From: Serendipita indica DSM 11827
Taxonomy: Eukaryota; Basidiomycota; Agaricomycetes; Sebacinales; Serendipitaceae
Length of the DNA: 64,000 nucleotides
Direction: 5' to 3'
Assembly (NCBI GenBank): GCA_910890315.1
Contig: CAJVGD010000014.1
Location: 62,001-126,000 of the forward strand
Shown: positions 21,582 through 33,429 of the stretch, one piece after another
Position numbering within the stretch: position 1 is the stretch's first letter
Layout: each line of letters starts with the position of its first letter
Made by a program: the position numbers and the translations under genes
The notes under the pieces: generated by a model
The model's input: the letters and a program-made list of their open reading frames with translations, nothing else
The model's database searches: none
Told to the model about the DNA's origin: nothing

Positions 21582-24500
21582 ATGGCCCCTTTTCACCCAC
21601 CAAACCACTCGAGTGAGCCACTTGTTTCAACTTTGTATCCCCCCGCGGCGGCATTCTATCCGTCACACGCCCTCGTTGCTCTCCGTGGACAATTCCTCTG
21701 TTAATTGTGTTTTGCATTATCGACTAGGCGAGAGCCCATAGGGCCTGCCCCCAACGCTGAGAGTGTCCCCAGCCCTTGTCTCCAGTATTCCAGAACAAAC
21801 ACTAACCCCGTCTTCAGCGAACTCTCCTTTCTGGCAATCTCGGCTCAGATTACCGAAGTCACGTACAGCATTTCGGATGTCCAAACGCGGATATTCGGTG
21901 CGTCGTGTTATGGTGCCGGAATCGGTCGCTGATGAAATCATTTGTAGAAATACAGGAACTTCGTCACAAGTCAGAAGCAAACCAGTCATCCGGAAACGCT
22001 CCTTCTTCCGCCTCTTCGCAAGGACACGCCACTGACACCTCGACGACAAACATTGACCAGGCGCTCATCAACCTCGATGAGCGACTAGAGTCAATCTCCT
22101 CGTCGATAGAATCCATCAATTCTGTCATGGCGCCCCTCATTGCCTCTGCCAAAACTCCAACAACATCCAAGACGGTCACAGAAACAAACTATGCCGAAGA
22201 CGCTACAGGAACACTGCTTCGGAAACATGCCACTATGCTCCAGGACTGGGACACTGTCCAGGAAGACGCGGATACGCTCAAGGGGGAGCTTCGGGAGGAC
22301 AAGTGGCTCGCTGTATTCCGGACCGTGGGCGAGCAGGCAGAAGCCATGATGGTCTCCCTGGAAAAGGCTGTCACCCATTGTCAGGAATTCATCTGGCAGG
22401 TGCATCGGAATCGCAAAGCGCTCACCGACGATGGTCATTCTGGACTTTCGTCTGGTTCAATGTCGGGAGAAAAGCCAATCAACTATGAAATGTTCCAATC
22501 GCTCCAGTCGTCATACGAGGCGAAGAAGCGGTATGTCGACCACCTTTTCATTGTTCATGTTTGACCAGTCTCTAGATACTATATGCCGGCGACCACCAAA
22601 GTCCTGGCCATCCTCGACCGCTCCGTTCGTGATCGTGTGACGAAGAATGGGGAATGTCTACGCAGGCACGCGGAAGCTCGCGCCCGGTGGAAAAACCTGC
22701 GAGAGCGCATCAATAGAATCGACAACGAGATGGAAACTGTCCGTCTTTTTCTCGTCACCAAGGACAAGGAACAGGAACCAGAGCCATCCGAGGCGGGTTC
22801 TGCCCTCTCACGCCAGACGAGTCGCTCAAACTATACGAGCAAGTCAAACTATCTGTCCACGCCTTCGACCAAAGTCAGCAATCTGACGAATAGAAGTCGG
22901 ACAGGGAGTAGTTCTGCCGGGACTGCGAGTGCGTTTTCTCGGAGCATGTCCCCCCTAAAACGGTTCGCGTCCAAGGTCTCTGCGTCTGTTCGTTCTGGTG
23001 TTTCGACACCAGCGGTGGACGATAGTAGTCGCAATGCGTCGTCCATCTCTGTTCATTCATCCCAAGTTAGCCGTCCAGACTTTTCGCCATCTCTTTCTGG
23101 TGTCTCTGGGAATGAGAGTGGGCCGCCGAGGCCGCCCCCTCGTAGCCCATTCAGGCCACCGGGGAACAAGATTACGGCCATTTCGTCTGGTGGTGTCGAT
23201 GGCGCCGGTACGACCAAGGAGAAGAAGAAGCGAGACTCGTCCATCTTCCCGTTCCTCTCCAAGCCACCTCCGCCTTCGGCTCTTGGTCGAAGCACGAACC
23301 GCGCTCCATCGAGGGCAAGTTTATCTGGTGGAGATACCAGTGCGTCTAGTTCGAGCAAGCCACGATGGAATGCGAGTACCAAGGTGGACAACGATGCGCC
23401 GTTACCACCTCTTCCACCAAGCCAAAATGCCACTATACGAGCCACTCCGAGCCGTCCAAGTATCGTTAATCAGGTGTTTAGACCACTTTCTCCTGAAGGT
23501 AGACGGAGCTTGAGTCGCACAGAGAACCGACCGCCTACCAGTCAAGGGAAGTACACGCCGAGGAGCTCTGTCGATATTCACAGCCCGACGACACCATCTC
23601 GTCCAGGGTCTCGAGCGCAATCAAGAGCGGGTGCACGAACACCGAATGGTGGTGTCTACGGTACATCGCCGCGAACGAGGCCTGTGACTCCATCGCACAT
23701 CCCGGCGCCGGTGTCCTACTTTAACAAGCGATCGCCGAGTCGCGCTGGCTCTGAGAGCGATATGGATGACGAGGAGTTGCCGACTACGCTCATGCAGCGT
23801 GCATTTACGCCGTCTGCTACTCGAGATTTAAAGACTCCAGAGAACCCGCATCGAAGGCGACCTTCAAATTCGATGATCCCCGTTCCAAAGCTCAACGTGA
23901 CGAGCGGTTCACGTCCTGGAACGTCCATGTCGATGAACCGCTCTGGTTCACCAGCCAACTCGCATGAAGGTGGACGTATGAGTCCACGAGAGAGTCCGAG
24001 CGCATGGCGAAACTCGCCTGCTGTGCGGGACACGACTTCCACACCTTACAAAGAGTCACCACCTACACGCGCGGGAGCGCGTAGTCAGACGCCCGAGTCG
24101 ATGCTTCGCGCGCGCGCGATGCAGATGCCGGGCTACATCGAGAGTCCTAGTCCCAATTCTGGCCCATCGGGTGCGTCTGCGACGCCTGGAACAAAACCAC
24201 GTCCGAGTGCACCTTCGAGTTTCAAGGGCGAGGGACGGACGTTGGTGTTTGGGCCCGGGGAATGGGAATCCTTCCTCGGGGGCGAATGGGACGCCTGGAC
24301 GGCCGCAGTCGCGGAGTGCGTCGCGGTTGAATAGTTATGGGTTTGGGCGGATGACGCCTACGCTCGACGCGCCTGGGCAGGTGTATGTGCCTGTTCGGAC
24401 GGACGAGTTGGACGTCGAGGTGGCGAATGTGATCAATGGGATGGCCCATGGATTTACGTATGTTCTACTATGACGATATTGTGTGCATTGCTGACTATTC

Positions 24501-24778
24501 GGTGATAGATTTGAGCGGGTTGATCCGCCGCGCAAGACGCCTGCCAAGGCTGGTGAGGAGATCAAGGCCCAGTATGCTGTTTCGAATGCTCTGGGACGCA
24601 AGTTGATCACGTGTCGGCTTGTTACTGTGACGAGAGGAGGAGCGCAGAGCAAAAAGGTCATGTGTCGCGTTGGCGGCGGTATGTTCTCTCGCATCAGACC
24701 TCATATGTTACTCATGTCTTCCTAGGCTGGCTTGAACTGCAGATGTATATTCTTAACCGACAAGCGGGTCTCTCGTAG
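21582..24778 (+). CDS. Kar9-domain and GAS2-domain cortical microtubule protein
   Basis: Proposed exons: 21582-21699, 21742-21897, 21948-22530, 22576-24457, 24509-24678, 24726-24778; exon 1 is the least certain. Residues about 75-360 match the Kar9 family: EVTYSISDVQTRIFEIQELR, EDKWLAVFRTVGEQAEAMM, EAKKRYYMPATTKVLAILDR. A long Ser/Pro/Arg-rich disordered stretch follows and contains two SxIP motifs (SHIP near 23695, SMIP near 23870), the EB1/Bim1-binding signature. The C-terminus is a GAS2-related (GAR) domain: DELDVEVANVINGMAHGF ... KKVMCRVGGGWLELQMYIL. Expected role: plus-end tracking and cortical capture of microtubules for nuclear positioning. Near 24171-24245 the frame moves by one base: either a 49-nt intron (24171-24219, GTGCGT donor, weak acceptor) or an extra G in a GGGG run. 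Confidence 0.75.
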
Positions 24779-24959
24779 ATAGGAGGTTTCATTCAACTTA
24801 TGCCCTAACTTTGTTTTTCGCGATTCCGCGTCGTGCATGCTCTGTTTTTGCATCCATTTTGTATGCTACATGTTTGCCATTATACACTTTTCTTTCGTTT
24901 CCCGTATCAATTGTCCGAGTGCCTTACTCTGAGATTTTGGACCCGACTCGTGCCTGCAA

Positions 24960-27767
24960 ATGGCAGACGCGCACCCTCGGCGACATGAGAGACGCTCCCT
25001 GGGTTCAAAATCATCACCCAATGCGTTCGTAACCCATCCATTGTCTGTGTTTTGACGCCAACTCACGCCAGCGAAACTGTAGCGGTGGCACTATTCCTCC
25101 AGAACTGACGATTCACATCTTGACTGCCGACATTTTACTTGTATTGTCGATATGTTCTGCAAAGTATTGGCTTTTGGCTCGTGGAGTGGGCTCGTTGTGG
25201 CTCTCTATCAACGTCCTTGCTGGTGCCGGTTTGGGCGCTGTCGTTCTTCTTGCTTTGAGGGAACGAGTAGCGGTTAGAGGTCTATTTCCAGTGAGTGCAT
25301 TATACGTCATTGCGGATCGTCTCATTCTGTGTTTCTAGTGGAAGACGGTTGGCCTCGCTGGCGGTCTCGTGTTTATGCAGCAAATTGCGCTCTTTTATAG
25401 TCTAAAGAGACTCGAGGCTTCACGGTAGGTTCTATTATTGGCGCAGAATCCTATTTATACTGGTGATAGGGTCCTATTTGTTGCACCATTCATCTCGTCG
25501 GTCGTCCTTCAATTCACCAGAACTCACTCTGCGCGGATTCTTGTTCTAACCGCCATTTCCGTCATAATAGCGGCCACTATTGACGTTCTCACATCCGGAA
25601 ACGACACAGCGACCGACTTGAAAGCCTACCTCGGCCTTGCGGTTTATGGATCTCTCACTTCGATTTCGACATATATTGAAGGTCACCTTGCGCCTTCATT
25701 CGAATCTCCATCTGTTGGACGATTAATCGCCATTCTTTGCGCCGCAATCATGACCATCCCAATCCACCTGCTTGGCCGAACCATCGGGCTACTTCCGCCA
25801 TACCCATACGTTCCCTTGCTGGCACTCACTCCGCTTCCTCTTCTTGCCTTTGTGCTTCACTATTACCATCCACATATGATCTCCAAGGGCACCATTCACT
25901 CGCAACGCACCGTTTTCCAGTTGACGTATATCCCTACCGCTGCCATCACGTGCATCGTTACTCCTCTATTCTCGCGCACCCTCTCGGTCGCAGAAGTCCC
26001 GCTGGCACTTCTCTTCTACTACACCCAGCGGCCGCCTGCGCCTCGTGCGCCAGGTAGTGCTGGCATGGGCAAGTCTGCCAGCGAGCCCTTTTTCCGGCTC
26101 CTTCAGAGTTATCTCAACACTATATTATCCAATCAGGAGAGCAGAAAGATCTTCTACTTTCTCTTGGTCAACTTGGCGTACATGCTCGTCCAGATGCTGT
26201 ATGGAGTTTGGACGAACAGCTTGGGTCTTATCTCCGACGGTATGTCTCCTCCTCTCAATGATACGTTGAAGGCTGACCCATACGGGCTAGCTATCCATAT
26301 GGCGTTTGACTGCATGGCCATCGCGATGGGTCTCTTCGCTTCGGTAATGGCAACGTGGAAGCCAAATGAGCGATTTACGTATGGGTACTCTCGAATCGAG
26401 ACCCTCTCCGGTTTTGCAAACGGAATCTTTCTCATCCTCATCTCCTTGTTCATCATTGTCGAGGCAATTCAGCGATTGTGAGTCGGTATTAGAGGGCAAG
26501 AACTTTACTGATCCTACTCTCAGGCTTGACCCGCCACAAATGAACACGAGACAACTGTTGCTTGTGAGCACGGGTGGATTAGCGGTCAACCTCTTCGGCA
26601 TGTTTGCGATGGGAGGGCACCATCATCACGTTCGTGATTCGTCTGGCTCTTACTCGAGCCCGCTAACAAATTACAGGGACACTCACATTCGCATGGAGGA
26701 CACTCGCATGGTGGTTCGTCTGCAGCGCACGACAGTCATTCTCATGAGTCTCCACATGGCCACTCTCATGACTCTCCGCATGGCCACTCTCATGACTCGT
26801 CATCGCATGGTCACTCTCATGCAGAGGAACAATGCAGTGATAGCGAGCATCATCACTCTCATTCGCATGGCCATTCGCATGGCAGCCCGCAAGAAGTGAG
26901 CGTCCGGTCTGATTTTCCGCTCGATACTAACCTTGCTAGGAAACCTTTCAATTCCATACGCACGACCACGAAGAGTCGCATAGTCACTCTCATTCGCACT
27001 CTCACGAGGACCACGGCCATTCCCATCTACATTTCCGGCCCAACGCTCCTGGTTCGCACTCTGTGGATACACCGGATATCCGACTCGAGTCGCCCAAAGG
27101 CGGACAGTTTCGCGTGTTCGATTCGTCTGGTCCTAATTCATCGTTGCCCATCACGCCTATTACACCAGCCTCGCTGCCTTTCTCGCCGCTTACCCCCTCC
27201 TATTCGTTCACCCACGACCCACATCTTCAAGCCCATCACCCAGAGGCACACTCGCATGATCATTCACACTCGCACGAAGGCCATTCGCACAACATGCGCG
27301 GTGTGTTCCTCCACGTAATGGCCGATACATTGGGTTCGGTTGGTGTCATCATCTCGACTATCCTGATCAAAATTTATGGATGGACTGGGTTTGATCCCAT
27401 TGCGTCCATGTTCATCGCTATCCTCATCGCCGTCAGTGTTTTCCCCTTGGTGATGGACACAGGCAAGGTGCTTGCGCTCGACTTGGACGGAAAGGAGACG
27501 GATGTCGAGAGGGCTCTAAGAGAATTGTCTGGTATCCACGGCGTGCAAAGTTATACCCAAGCTCAATTCTGGCCTCTGGAACAAAGCAAGTTGGTCGGAT
27601 CGATTCATATACAGATCACACCCGGTCTCGTTGGTGGAACAATGCAAGGGAATGGAGAGCACTACCATGGGCTGTCCAAATTAGATAGAGTGCGAGAGGA
27701 AGTTGAGCACATTCTCAAATCGCGCATCAAGGGATTGGATGAGTTGGTTATCCAACTAGATGGATAA
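24960..27767 (+). CDS. MSC2: Msc2/ZnT5-type zinc transporter (CDF family)
   Basis: Eight exons (24960-25028, 25072-25290, 25339-25424, 25470-26239, 26291-26477, 26524-26629, 26677-26895, 26940-27767) give 827 residues in one frame. The N-terminal half is a string of hydrophobic helices as in Msc2/ZnT5/Cis4. The C-terminal half is a cation-diffusion-facilitator module with the two metal-site motifs DAIHMAFD (TM2) and HVMAD (TM5), separated by a very long His-rich loop (repeated HGHSHDS). A cytosolic CDF tail follows (ERALRELSGIHGVQSYTQAQFW). Family role: Zn2+/H+ exchange into the ER/early secretory pathway. It starts 181 nt after the Kar9/GAS2 stop on the same strand. Confidence 0.88.
26677..26890 (+). 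repeat. His-rich coding minisatellite in the zinc transporter
   Basis: Imperfect units of about 24 nt (CATGGCCACTCTCATGACTC-like) encode repeats of HGHSHDS in the cytosolic loop between TM4 and TM5. Slippage could alter loop length, and so zinc-binding capacity, between strains. Confidence 0.7.
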
Positions 27768-27865
27768 AGTCTCTCGTATATATTCTCCGTATTATTCTTG
27801 TGTATTCCCATCGATTTTGATTTCCAGTGGCCGTTATCCGGTGGAGTTGTGGCTTATACCCGTTC

Positions 27866-29639
27866 ATGATTCTTTCAGTCCTGGTGCTAGTCACCATAAT
27901 TTCTCAAGTATTCTCTTTTGTCATTTTACCATCCAAGGTACTCGTTTCGACGCGTTTGGATCCCGTCGTGCAACCAGGTGTCGCGTCCAGTCACCTCCAT
28001 AACGTTGTGGGTGGTAACAATTTCAATGCGACGTACGATCCCGACTTTCTACTTGCCTCGACATGTACTACATCACCTATAACGGCGGACAAGTCGAATT
28101 ATTGGGCGCCGGCGATTTATTTCATCAATCACTCCACGACGCCGGTAACATTTAGCAGGATACCTAGTTCGTTTAACATTTACTATCTCCCTCGTGGCAC
28201 GACGAACGAAAGTGGAAATGGTGTAGGAGACGTAAAGGCATTTCCGCCGGGATTCAAGATGGTTGCGGGCGACAATGGACGAAATACGTACAACGCTTCG
28301 TCTTTTGAGAACCAAGCTATCAGTTGGGTCTGCTTAGATTATAACAACCCCGCTGTAAACGGAAAGGAGACACCAGGTTTTCCGACCACGAGTTGTCCAG
28401 GTGCGGCCAAGGTTCAACAATTCCTATCTATATCTCACGAGCGATAGATGGCATTCGCGGCCAAATATTCTTTCCTTCGTGCTGGGATGGCGTCAATTTG
28501 GATTCGCCAAATCACAAGGACCATGTCTCGTACCCTGTGCAGAACTATAACAGTGGCGATTGCCCTTCATCCCACCCAGTTAAACTCGTATCGCTCTTCT
28601 ACGAGCAAATATTCAGTACTGGAGGAGTACCGTTGAATAGCGACGGACTGACATGGGTAGGTACAATCCATCTCTAAATCGCCTTGGTTATTCATGCCTG
28701 TGCTTAGATACTCGCCAATGGAGATACGACCGGCTATTCCATGCACGCCGACTTTCAAAATGGGTGGTCGTCCTCTGTCCTCCAGTCCGTCATAGACGAA
28801 TGCCACGCTGAGAACAGCGGAAATGGTAATATGCGTGATTGTCGACCACTAAAGCCTTATATTGATGAAGAAGCACGCGAAGCATGTCAGCTCAATGCAT
28901 CCATCCCAATTCCAGACGAGGATGTTGGGCTCTTTGCTAATCTTCCTCGACTCCTGGGCAATAACCCCGTGTGGGTGGCAGGCCAGACAAAGCCACTCAA
29001 TAACTCCTATGTAGATACTACTGGGTGGGGACGCGTCGGGAGCTTGAGCGAAGGTGTAGGAAGCCGGGGCACACAGCCTGTCAACATTAGCAGTATTTCA
29101 GGTGTTCAGCTGCATGACGACGACACGAATGCCAGTGGTTGGGAAGTTCGAGGATGTATTCAGGAAAGTAAACATGGCCGTGCACTGCTCGGTGCCGCTA
29201 TGACGGAAGAGTCACAGATGAACCTGCGCAAATGTGCGGTTCTATGTGCAAACCGCGGTTACTCCATTGCTGGCGTAGAGTTTGGTGAGTGGCCTCCTCT
29301 AGAAGATCCTTTTCGGTGCTGATAGTGTGCCCGGATAGGTCACGAATGCTATTGCGACGATGCATTGCGCAATGGCGTCCGTATGGAACTCATCAATAAC
29401 GTTACATGTGGAATTCCTTGTCCTGGCAATCGTAAGTCCTCGCTGGCGCGCCATATAAATCATCTAGTAACAATTTATCAGCTTACGAGAATTGCGGCGG
29501 AAGGCAGGCCCTTACAATTCTTGCGAAAGAGGGCGTCACCATCCGTACTACGGGGGAAGTGAGCGGCGCGCTGGTGGCATCGGCCTCTCATATACTACTT
29601 TTCTGGCTAGCCTTAACGACCTTATATGTCCTTGGATGA
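27866..29639 (+). CDS. Secreted/GPI-anchored DUF1996-WSC protein
   Basis: Five exons (27866-28400, 28448-28656, 28708-29284, 29339-29431, 29482-29639), 523 residues. The ATG at 27866 starts a hydrophobic signal sequence (MILSVLVLVTIISQVFSF). Residues about 25-260 are a DUF1996 domain (HLHNVVGGNNFNATYD, STCTTSPITADKSNYWAP, FPSCWDGVNLDSPNHKDHVSY). Residues about 390-485 form a Cys-rich WSC domain (GCIQESKHGRALLG ... CAVLCANRGYSIAGVEFGHE, CYCDDAL, CGIPCPGN, ENCGGRQAL). The C-terminus ends in a hydrophobic segment preceded by small residues, which looks like a GPI-attachment signal. WSC domains bind carbohydrate and DUF1996 proteins are common in fungal secretomes, so a cell-wall role is likely. 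All cysteines of the WSC core appear present. Confidence 0.85.
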
Positions 29640-30084
29640 CCATCTTTAGATATCTTTACCAAATATACCCTTACCCCCGTTTCTCTCACTTTTCGACTGA
29701 TCAGGTTCGAAGTGATAGATATCTGTGAATAGATTTGTGCATTTAATAGACTATTATACTACCTAGGTGTGTCAATAGAGGCATCTCTACATTGCCGGAT
29801 CGAGGTTCCAGGCACTGAACATATCAATATGGCTTGCGAGTATTCTCAGTGACATATGTCAGCTTCCTGAAGAGGTTGATAGAAGAGAGAGTGGCATTGT
29901 AATGATATCGGAATCCTTGCGCAACTTATGCTCAAGCGCCGTCGCTGTGCCTGCGGGTCAGGACGGAACTTGACCCCAACCAGCTTGGAACAGCACCTGG
30001 CTCCGGTCTACGTTGTTAGACCCGAGCGTGCTCTAAATTCGCCTTTCCCACTTACTGTACGAGCATCAAGTCGGTACGGTGTCA
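29640..30084. other. Intergenic region
   Basis: 445 nt between the DUF1996-WSC stop and the next plus-strand gene. AT-rich first half. I see no gene, repeat or RNA structure I can support. Confidence 0.35.
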
Positions 30085-31304
30085 ATGGAGAGAAACACGT
30101 CCAACTTGAATGAGCTCTTGATTCGAGTCAGAGAGTTCTTAGATACCTCACCAGGTACACCCAATTCGGATCGATTAATTACCATTAATGCTAAAACTAC
30201 TCTCGTTTTGCAGTGGCGGCGCGCCCTCAATGTGAGGGAGACATGCAGAAGAGAGAAACGGAAGAGACGTATGATAACGAGGAATATTCACCGCCATCTT
30301 CCATCAGCTCGAGTCCATGGGCTTCTCCGCGCCAAAACCTTCTCGAGCTGCCAGGTGACCTACAGGCTATTTGTCCTCCTTTACCCTCGGCCTCGCCTAT
30401 AACAGTTCAGAATTCTTTCAAGGATAGTGGTCATGAATTAGCAACGCATAAAGGTACACAATTTCCTCGGTGCTATTTCTTTCCCTCTAATGCCTCTTTA
30501 CAGATGAACACAGGTCTACGTCACGGCCATTACAGGACGCTCTCCTTCTTGGGGTTTCTGTGCTGTATGGAATGGAGGATCCTGGATGCGCCGACGACGC
30601 CGATGAGACAGAGGACGAGGACGAGGATGAAGATGGTGCCTATGGAGATGCAGAAGATTCGCCTACTTCGTCCGACTCATCGAGCCCATCTACGTCACCA
30701 GTTAAGCCCAGATTCGCATTTCCTTTCCACGAGTATGTGGAAATGAAAGGAGCAGCCTCGCACCAGACACGCCGCACGCTAGATGACGTCGAATTGGAAA
30801 CAAAAGCTGGGGTGTTTAGACATCCATTCGTCACACGAGCCATCCTTGGGACGGGTTTCAACCAGCCGCGACTTAATCCTAGATATCGCAAAGGGAGAGA
30901 TAGGGGTACATCAACGTCTGCCATGAGCGCCCCACCACAGACCATGCAAGAGAAACAACCGCGCAAATGGAACAGTGCGCCGAATTTAAAACCTGGAGTT
31001 TTGCGGGTTTCGACAAGGAGCGCGAAAATTCTATCCCAAATTGTCGCACTTGAGGAGAAAGCAAAGTCAAAAGAGGATGGACCTACCACAGCGACACACT
31101 GTCAAGGATCCTCGACGAGCAATAAAGGCGCATCAGAAGATTCGGATCCGAGTTCATCCTCTTCAGAAGTGAGTGGCTCGACCACGGCAGGGGGGGACCC
31201 TCTCGACCGTGTCGACGTCCTCTGGAATTAAAGTGGTGTATAAATTGCGGAATAATACAGCCAGTGGAAGATGTCAAGTCGTCGATGAGATGCCAATACT
31301 ATAA
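30085..31304 (+). CDS. Motif-family protein (EEYSPPSS type), copy 1
   Basis: Exons 30085-30154, 30214-30453, 30504-31304. It starts with a short helix (MERNTSNLNELLIRVREFLD), then a phase-1 intron, then the acidic linker and NEEYSPPSSISSSPWASPRQ motif shared by five loci here. The middle is disordered with an acidic block (DETEDEDEDEDG) and SPSTSP. The family's C-terminal box (GIKVVYKLR) is present but lies one frame over, after a run of seven G at about 31187-31193. Read as written, the frame stops at 31231 (345 residues). With one fewer G it runs to 31304. No kinase or PB1 domain. Function unknown. Confidence 0.6.
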
Positions 31305-32039
31305 AAAAGATACCCAGGTCGGCATGTATCTCCTGTAGTTCCAATTAGATCCTAGTTCTTCACCGTATCTTTAGTTGACTCCACTATAAAATCACAGAGA
31401 GTCGACGGGATATTCCAGTCGTAAATTTCAGGTATGAGTGTGATGCGCAGATCGCCACGCAAGTGAGAGTGGCGGGTCCTGGCGGAGTTGTGGCGGATCC
31501 TATTCACATTTACCTCATTCAGTTGCTTTAAACCTCGTCTGAGCGTTTGCTCATCGTCTAGGTCGCTACTAGGAGGGAGTGTCAACGATTCGGCCACTAC
31601 ACTTCGCTAAGCCTCGTCGGCTGCTGCGAAAGAAATGGCGCTGAGCAAATAATAGGAGCTTTAATTGAGTTTGTAGAGGTTCCATCCTCGAAAACCTAGC
31701 TCGATAGCGTGGTGATACAATTGTATACGCTGAGGCGCTTAAGCCTGCCCAAAAAGCATAGGCACAAATTGAGGGGCCAAAGAAGATATATTTAGCACCG
31801 AGCGAAGTAGTTGCTCCTCGTGTGACCGCTTGTCCAGTGCTCGCGCATGTGGCTCTCTGTTTGTCGGGCCTTTTAATTGATAGGAAGGATCCGAATTTGT
31901 AGAAAACTCCGCTTGGGGTCGGTGGTTGACCTATCCGCTCGAGCACTCGACGCTTAGTATCATTTGGAGATGACAAGGCAGCTATATCGCATAAATCGAT
32001 ATATATATATATTGGAGAGCAGTAACGTACATTTCATAC
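31305..32039. other. Intergenic region with an unresolved minus-strand ORF
   Basis: 735 nt. A perfect donor (GTAAGT) overlaps the stop codon of the PB1 gene at 32040, and minus-strand frames run on through 31976-31569 and 31597-31352, so extra 3' exons of that gene are possible. The 31597-31352 frame (PPSSDLDDEQTLRRGLKQL) looks protein-like, but I could not join it cleanly. An (AT)n run lies at about 32001-32015. Confidence 0.35.
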
Positions 32040-33098
32040 TTACGCAACTAGCGTGATCCTAGTAATGTCACTGGTCTGCCTTGCTGCAATATCGAACGCC
32101 AACCAGAGATCCTCATCTGTTAAGATTGAAATTTGGTCACCCTCATCATCAAGATATCGTAGCTTGATCTGTTGGTCAACATCCTTGTAACCACACATTC
32201 GTATTTTTTTCCGAACACGCTGAAGGAGCCGCTCTAGGTTGATGCTAGCTGGAACCGCAATCACGAAGCGATCCTCCAGCCAGCAAATTTTGACCATGAC
32301 GATGCGATCATGTTTCAAAGATCGCGGTCGAGCCTTGTAAACTTCCTTTGAGCCGCTAGCTGTCGTAATAATGGACGCAGTTGCCTTGATAGTACTAGCA
32401 CTCGAGCGAGTGAGGATTGAAAATGCGTCGCTGGCTCTTCTTGGATCAGGAATCCGGAGATCCCCTGGGTGTAGGTCTTCGAATGTAGTTGTGGGGGAGG
32501 GGTGAGAGGCTGCAGTACGATCTACGCATCATTCTGGAGATTAGATTCCTACCATGATCCTGGATATGAGTGCTAGTGCGTACCTTCCCATGGCGCGAGG
32601 TCTGGCAGCAAACTTTCCGCGGAAGAGCGTTCTCTCGAGTCATCAACCGGCTTGGAGGTGCCGAATGCCCTCTCACTTCTGCCAGATGAGCTCTGGGGTG
32701 GATGAGAACCAGTCGCGAGCTCGGAGTTGAAAGGAAAAGATCGCGAGCCATCGACCTCCGGATCAATTGATTCGTCGTGTATGTCATCCGGAAGTTCTTC
32801 TTTGACCTGTCTCGGCGAGGAGCAGGGGCTGGATGCGATGGACGATGGAGGCGAGTATTCCTCATCGTCCTCTTCTTCTTCTTCCTGCCCTTCTCGCAGA
32901 GTTCCGAGGGTATGCCAATCTTCGCGCTCTGAAGACGCAAGATGGCGAGAAACTCCTACAGATGGCGCTACCGAAGATTTCAGAGTCAAACCACAGTAAA
33001 AGGTGTTTGAACTAGCCTTCCAGCCCCTTTATAATGGACTCGACGCGATCTAATAGCGCCTGTGGTATTCTTTCATCTGCTGTCGTTGCCGTTGACAT
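32040..33098 (-). CDS. Motif-family protein (EEYSPPSS type) with C-terminal PB1 domain, copy 2
   Basis: Exons 33098-33017, 32967-32584, 32521-32040 give 315 residues. The head helix (LLDRVESIIKGLE) precedes a phase-1 intron with a GC donor (AAG|GCTAGT). The second exon has the acidic linker and EEYSPPSSIASSPCSSPRQ. The C-terminal part carries the family box (ASGSKEVYKARP) and then a PB1 domain: KICWLEDRFVIAVP, basic helix RLLQRVRKKIRMCG, and the acidic OPCA motif YLDDEGDQISILTDEDLW. Having both a basic and an acidic face, it could form PB1 chains or dimers (known PB1 behaviour), as in Bem1/Cdc24-type polarity proteins. The partner is unknown. Minus strand, downstream of the two kinase-like paralogues. 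Confidence 0.7.
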
Positions 33099-33429
33099 TG
33101 CATGCCGATGAGGGGCTTAATTGATACAATGAAGGGTCCCTTGATATTGAAACAATGGAATCCCTTGAATAATACGAAGATTCCACGACTGTGCCTCGTC
33201 CACGAAGGTACCTCGAACGATGGAAGGGTTCAAATTCCGCGACCAGAGACCTGAGGCCTCATATCTACTATTGGATGTAACTATCTGTAATTTACATATC
33301 CCATACAAGTAAATGAAACAAGATCTGTACAATTATTGCGTCCAATTCTCGTCGCTTACGCGACTTCACTAAGTTTCATGTGGTATCTGCTTTGAGGCTC
33401 GAGCGGGGGATGAGCCTTGTTCCCTGGAA
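33099..33429. other. Intergenic region
   Basis: 331 nt between the start of the PB1 gene and the 3' end of the first kinase-like gene, both minus strand. Presumed promoter and 3' UTR. Nothing else seen. Confidence 0.35.

Noticed and set aside
26677-26890. CRISPR-like spacing of repeats
   Set aside because: The repeats are in-frame His codons inside a CDF transporter exon, with no spacers.
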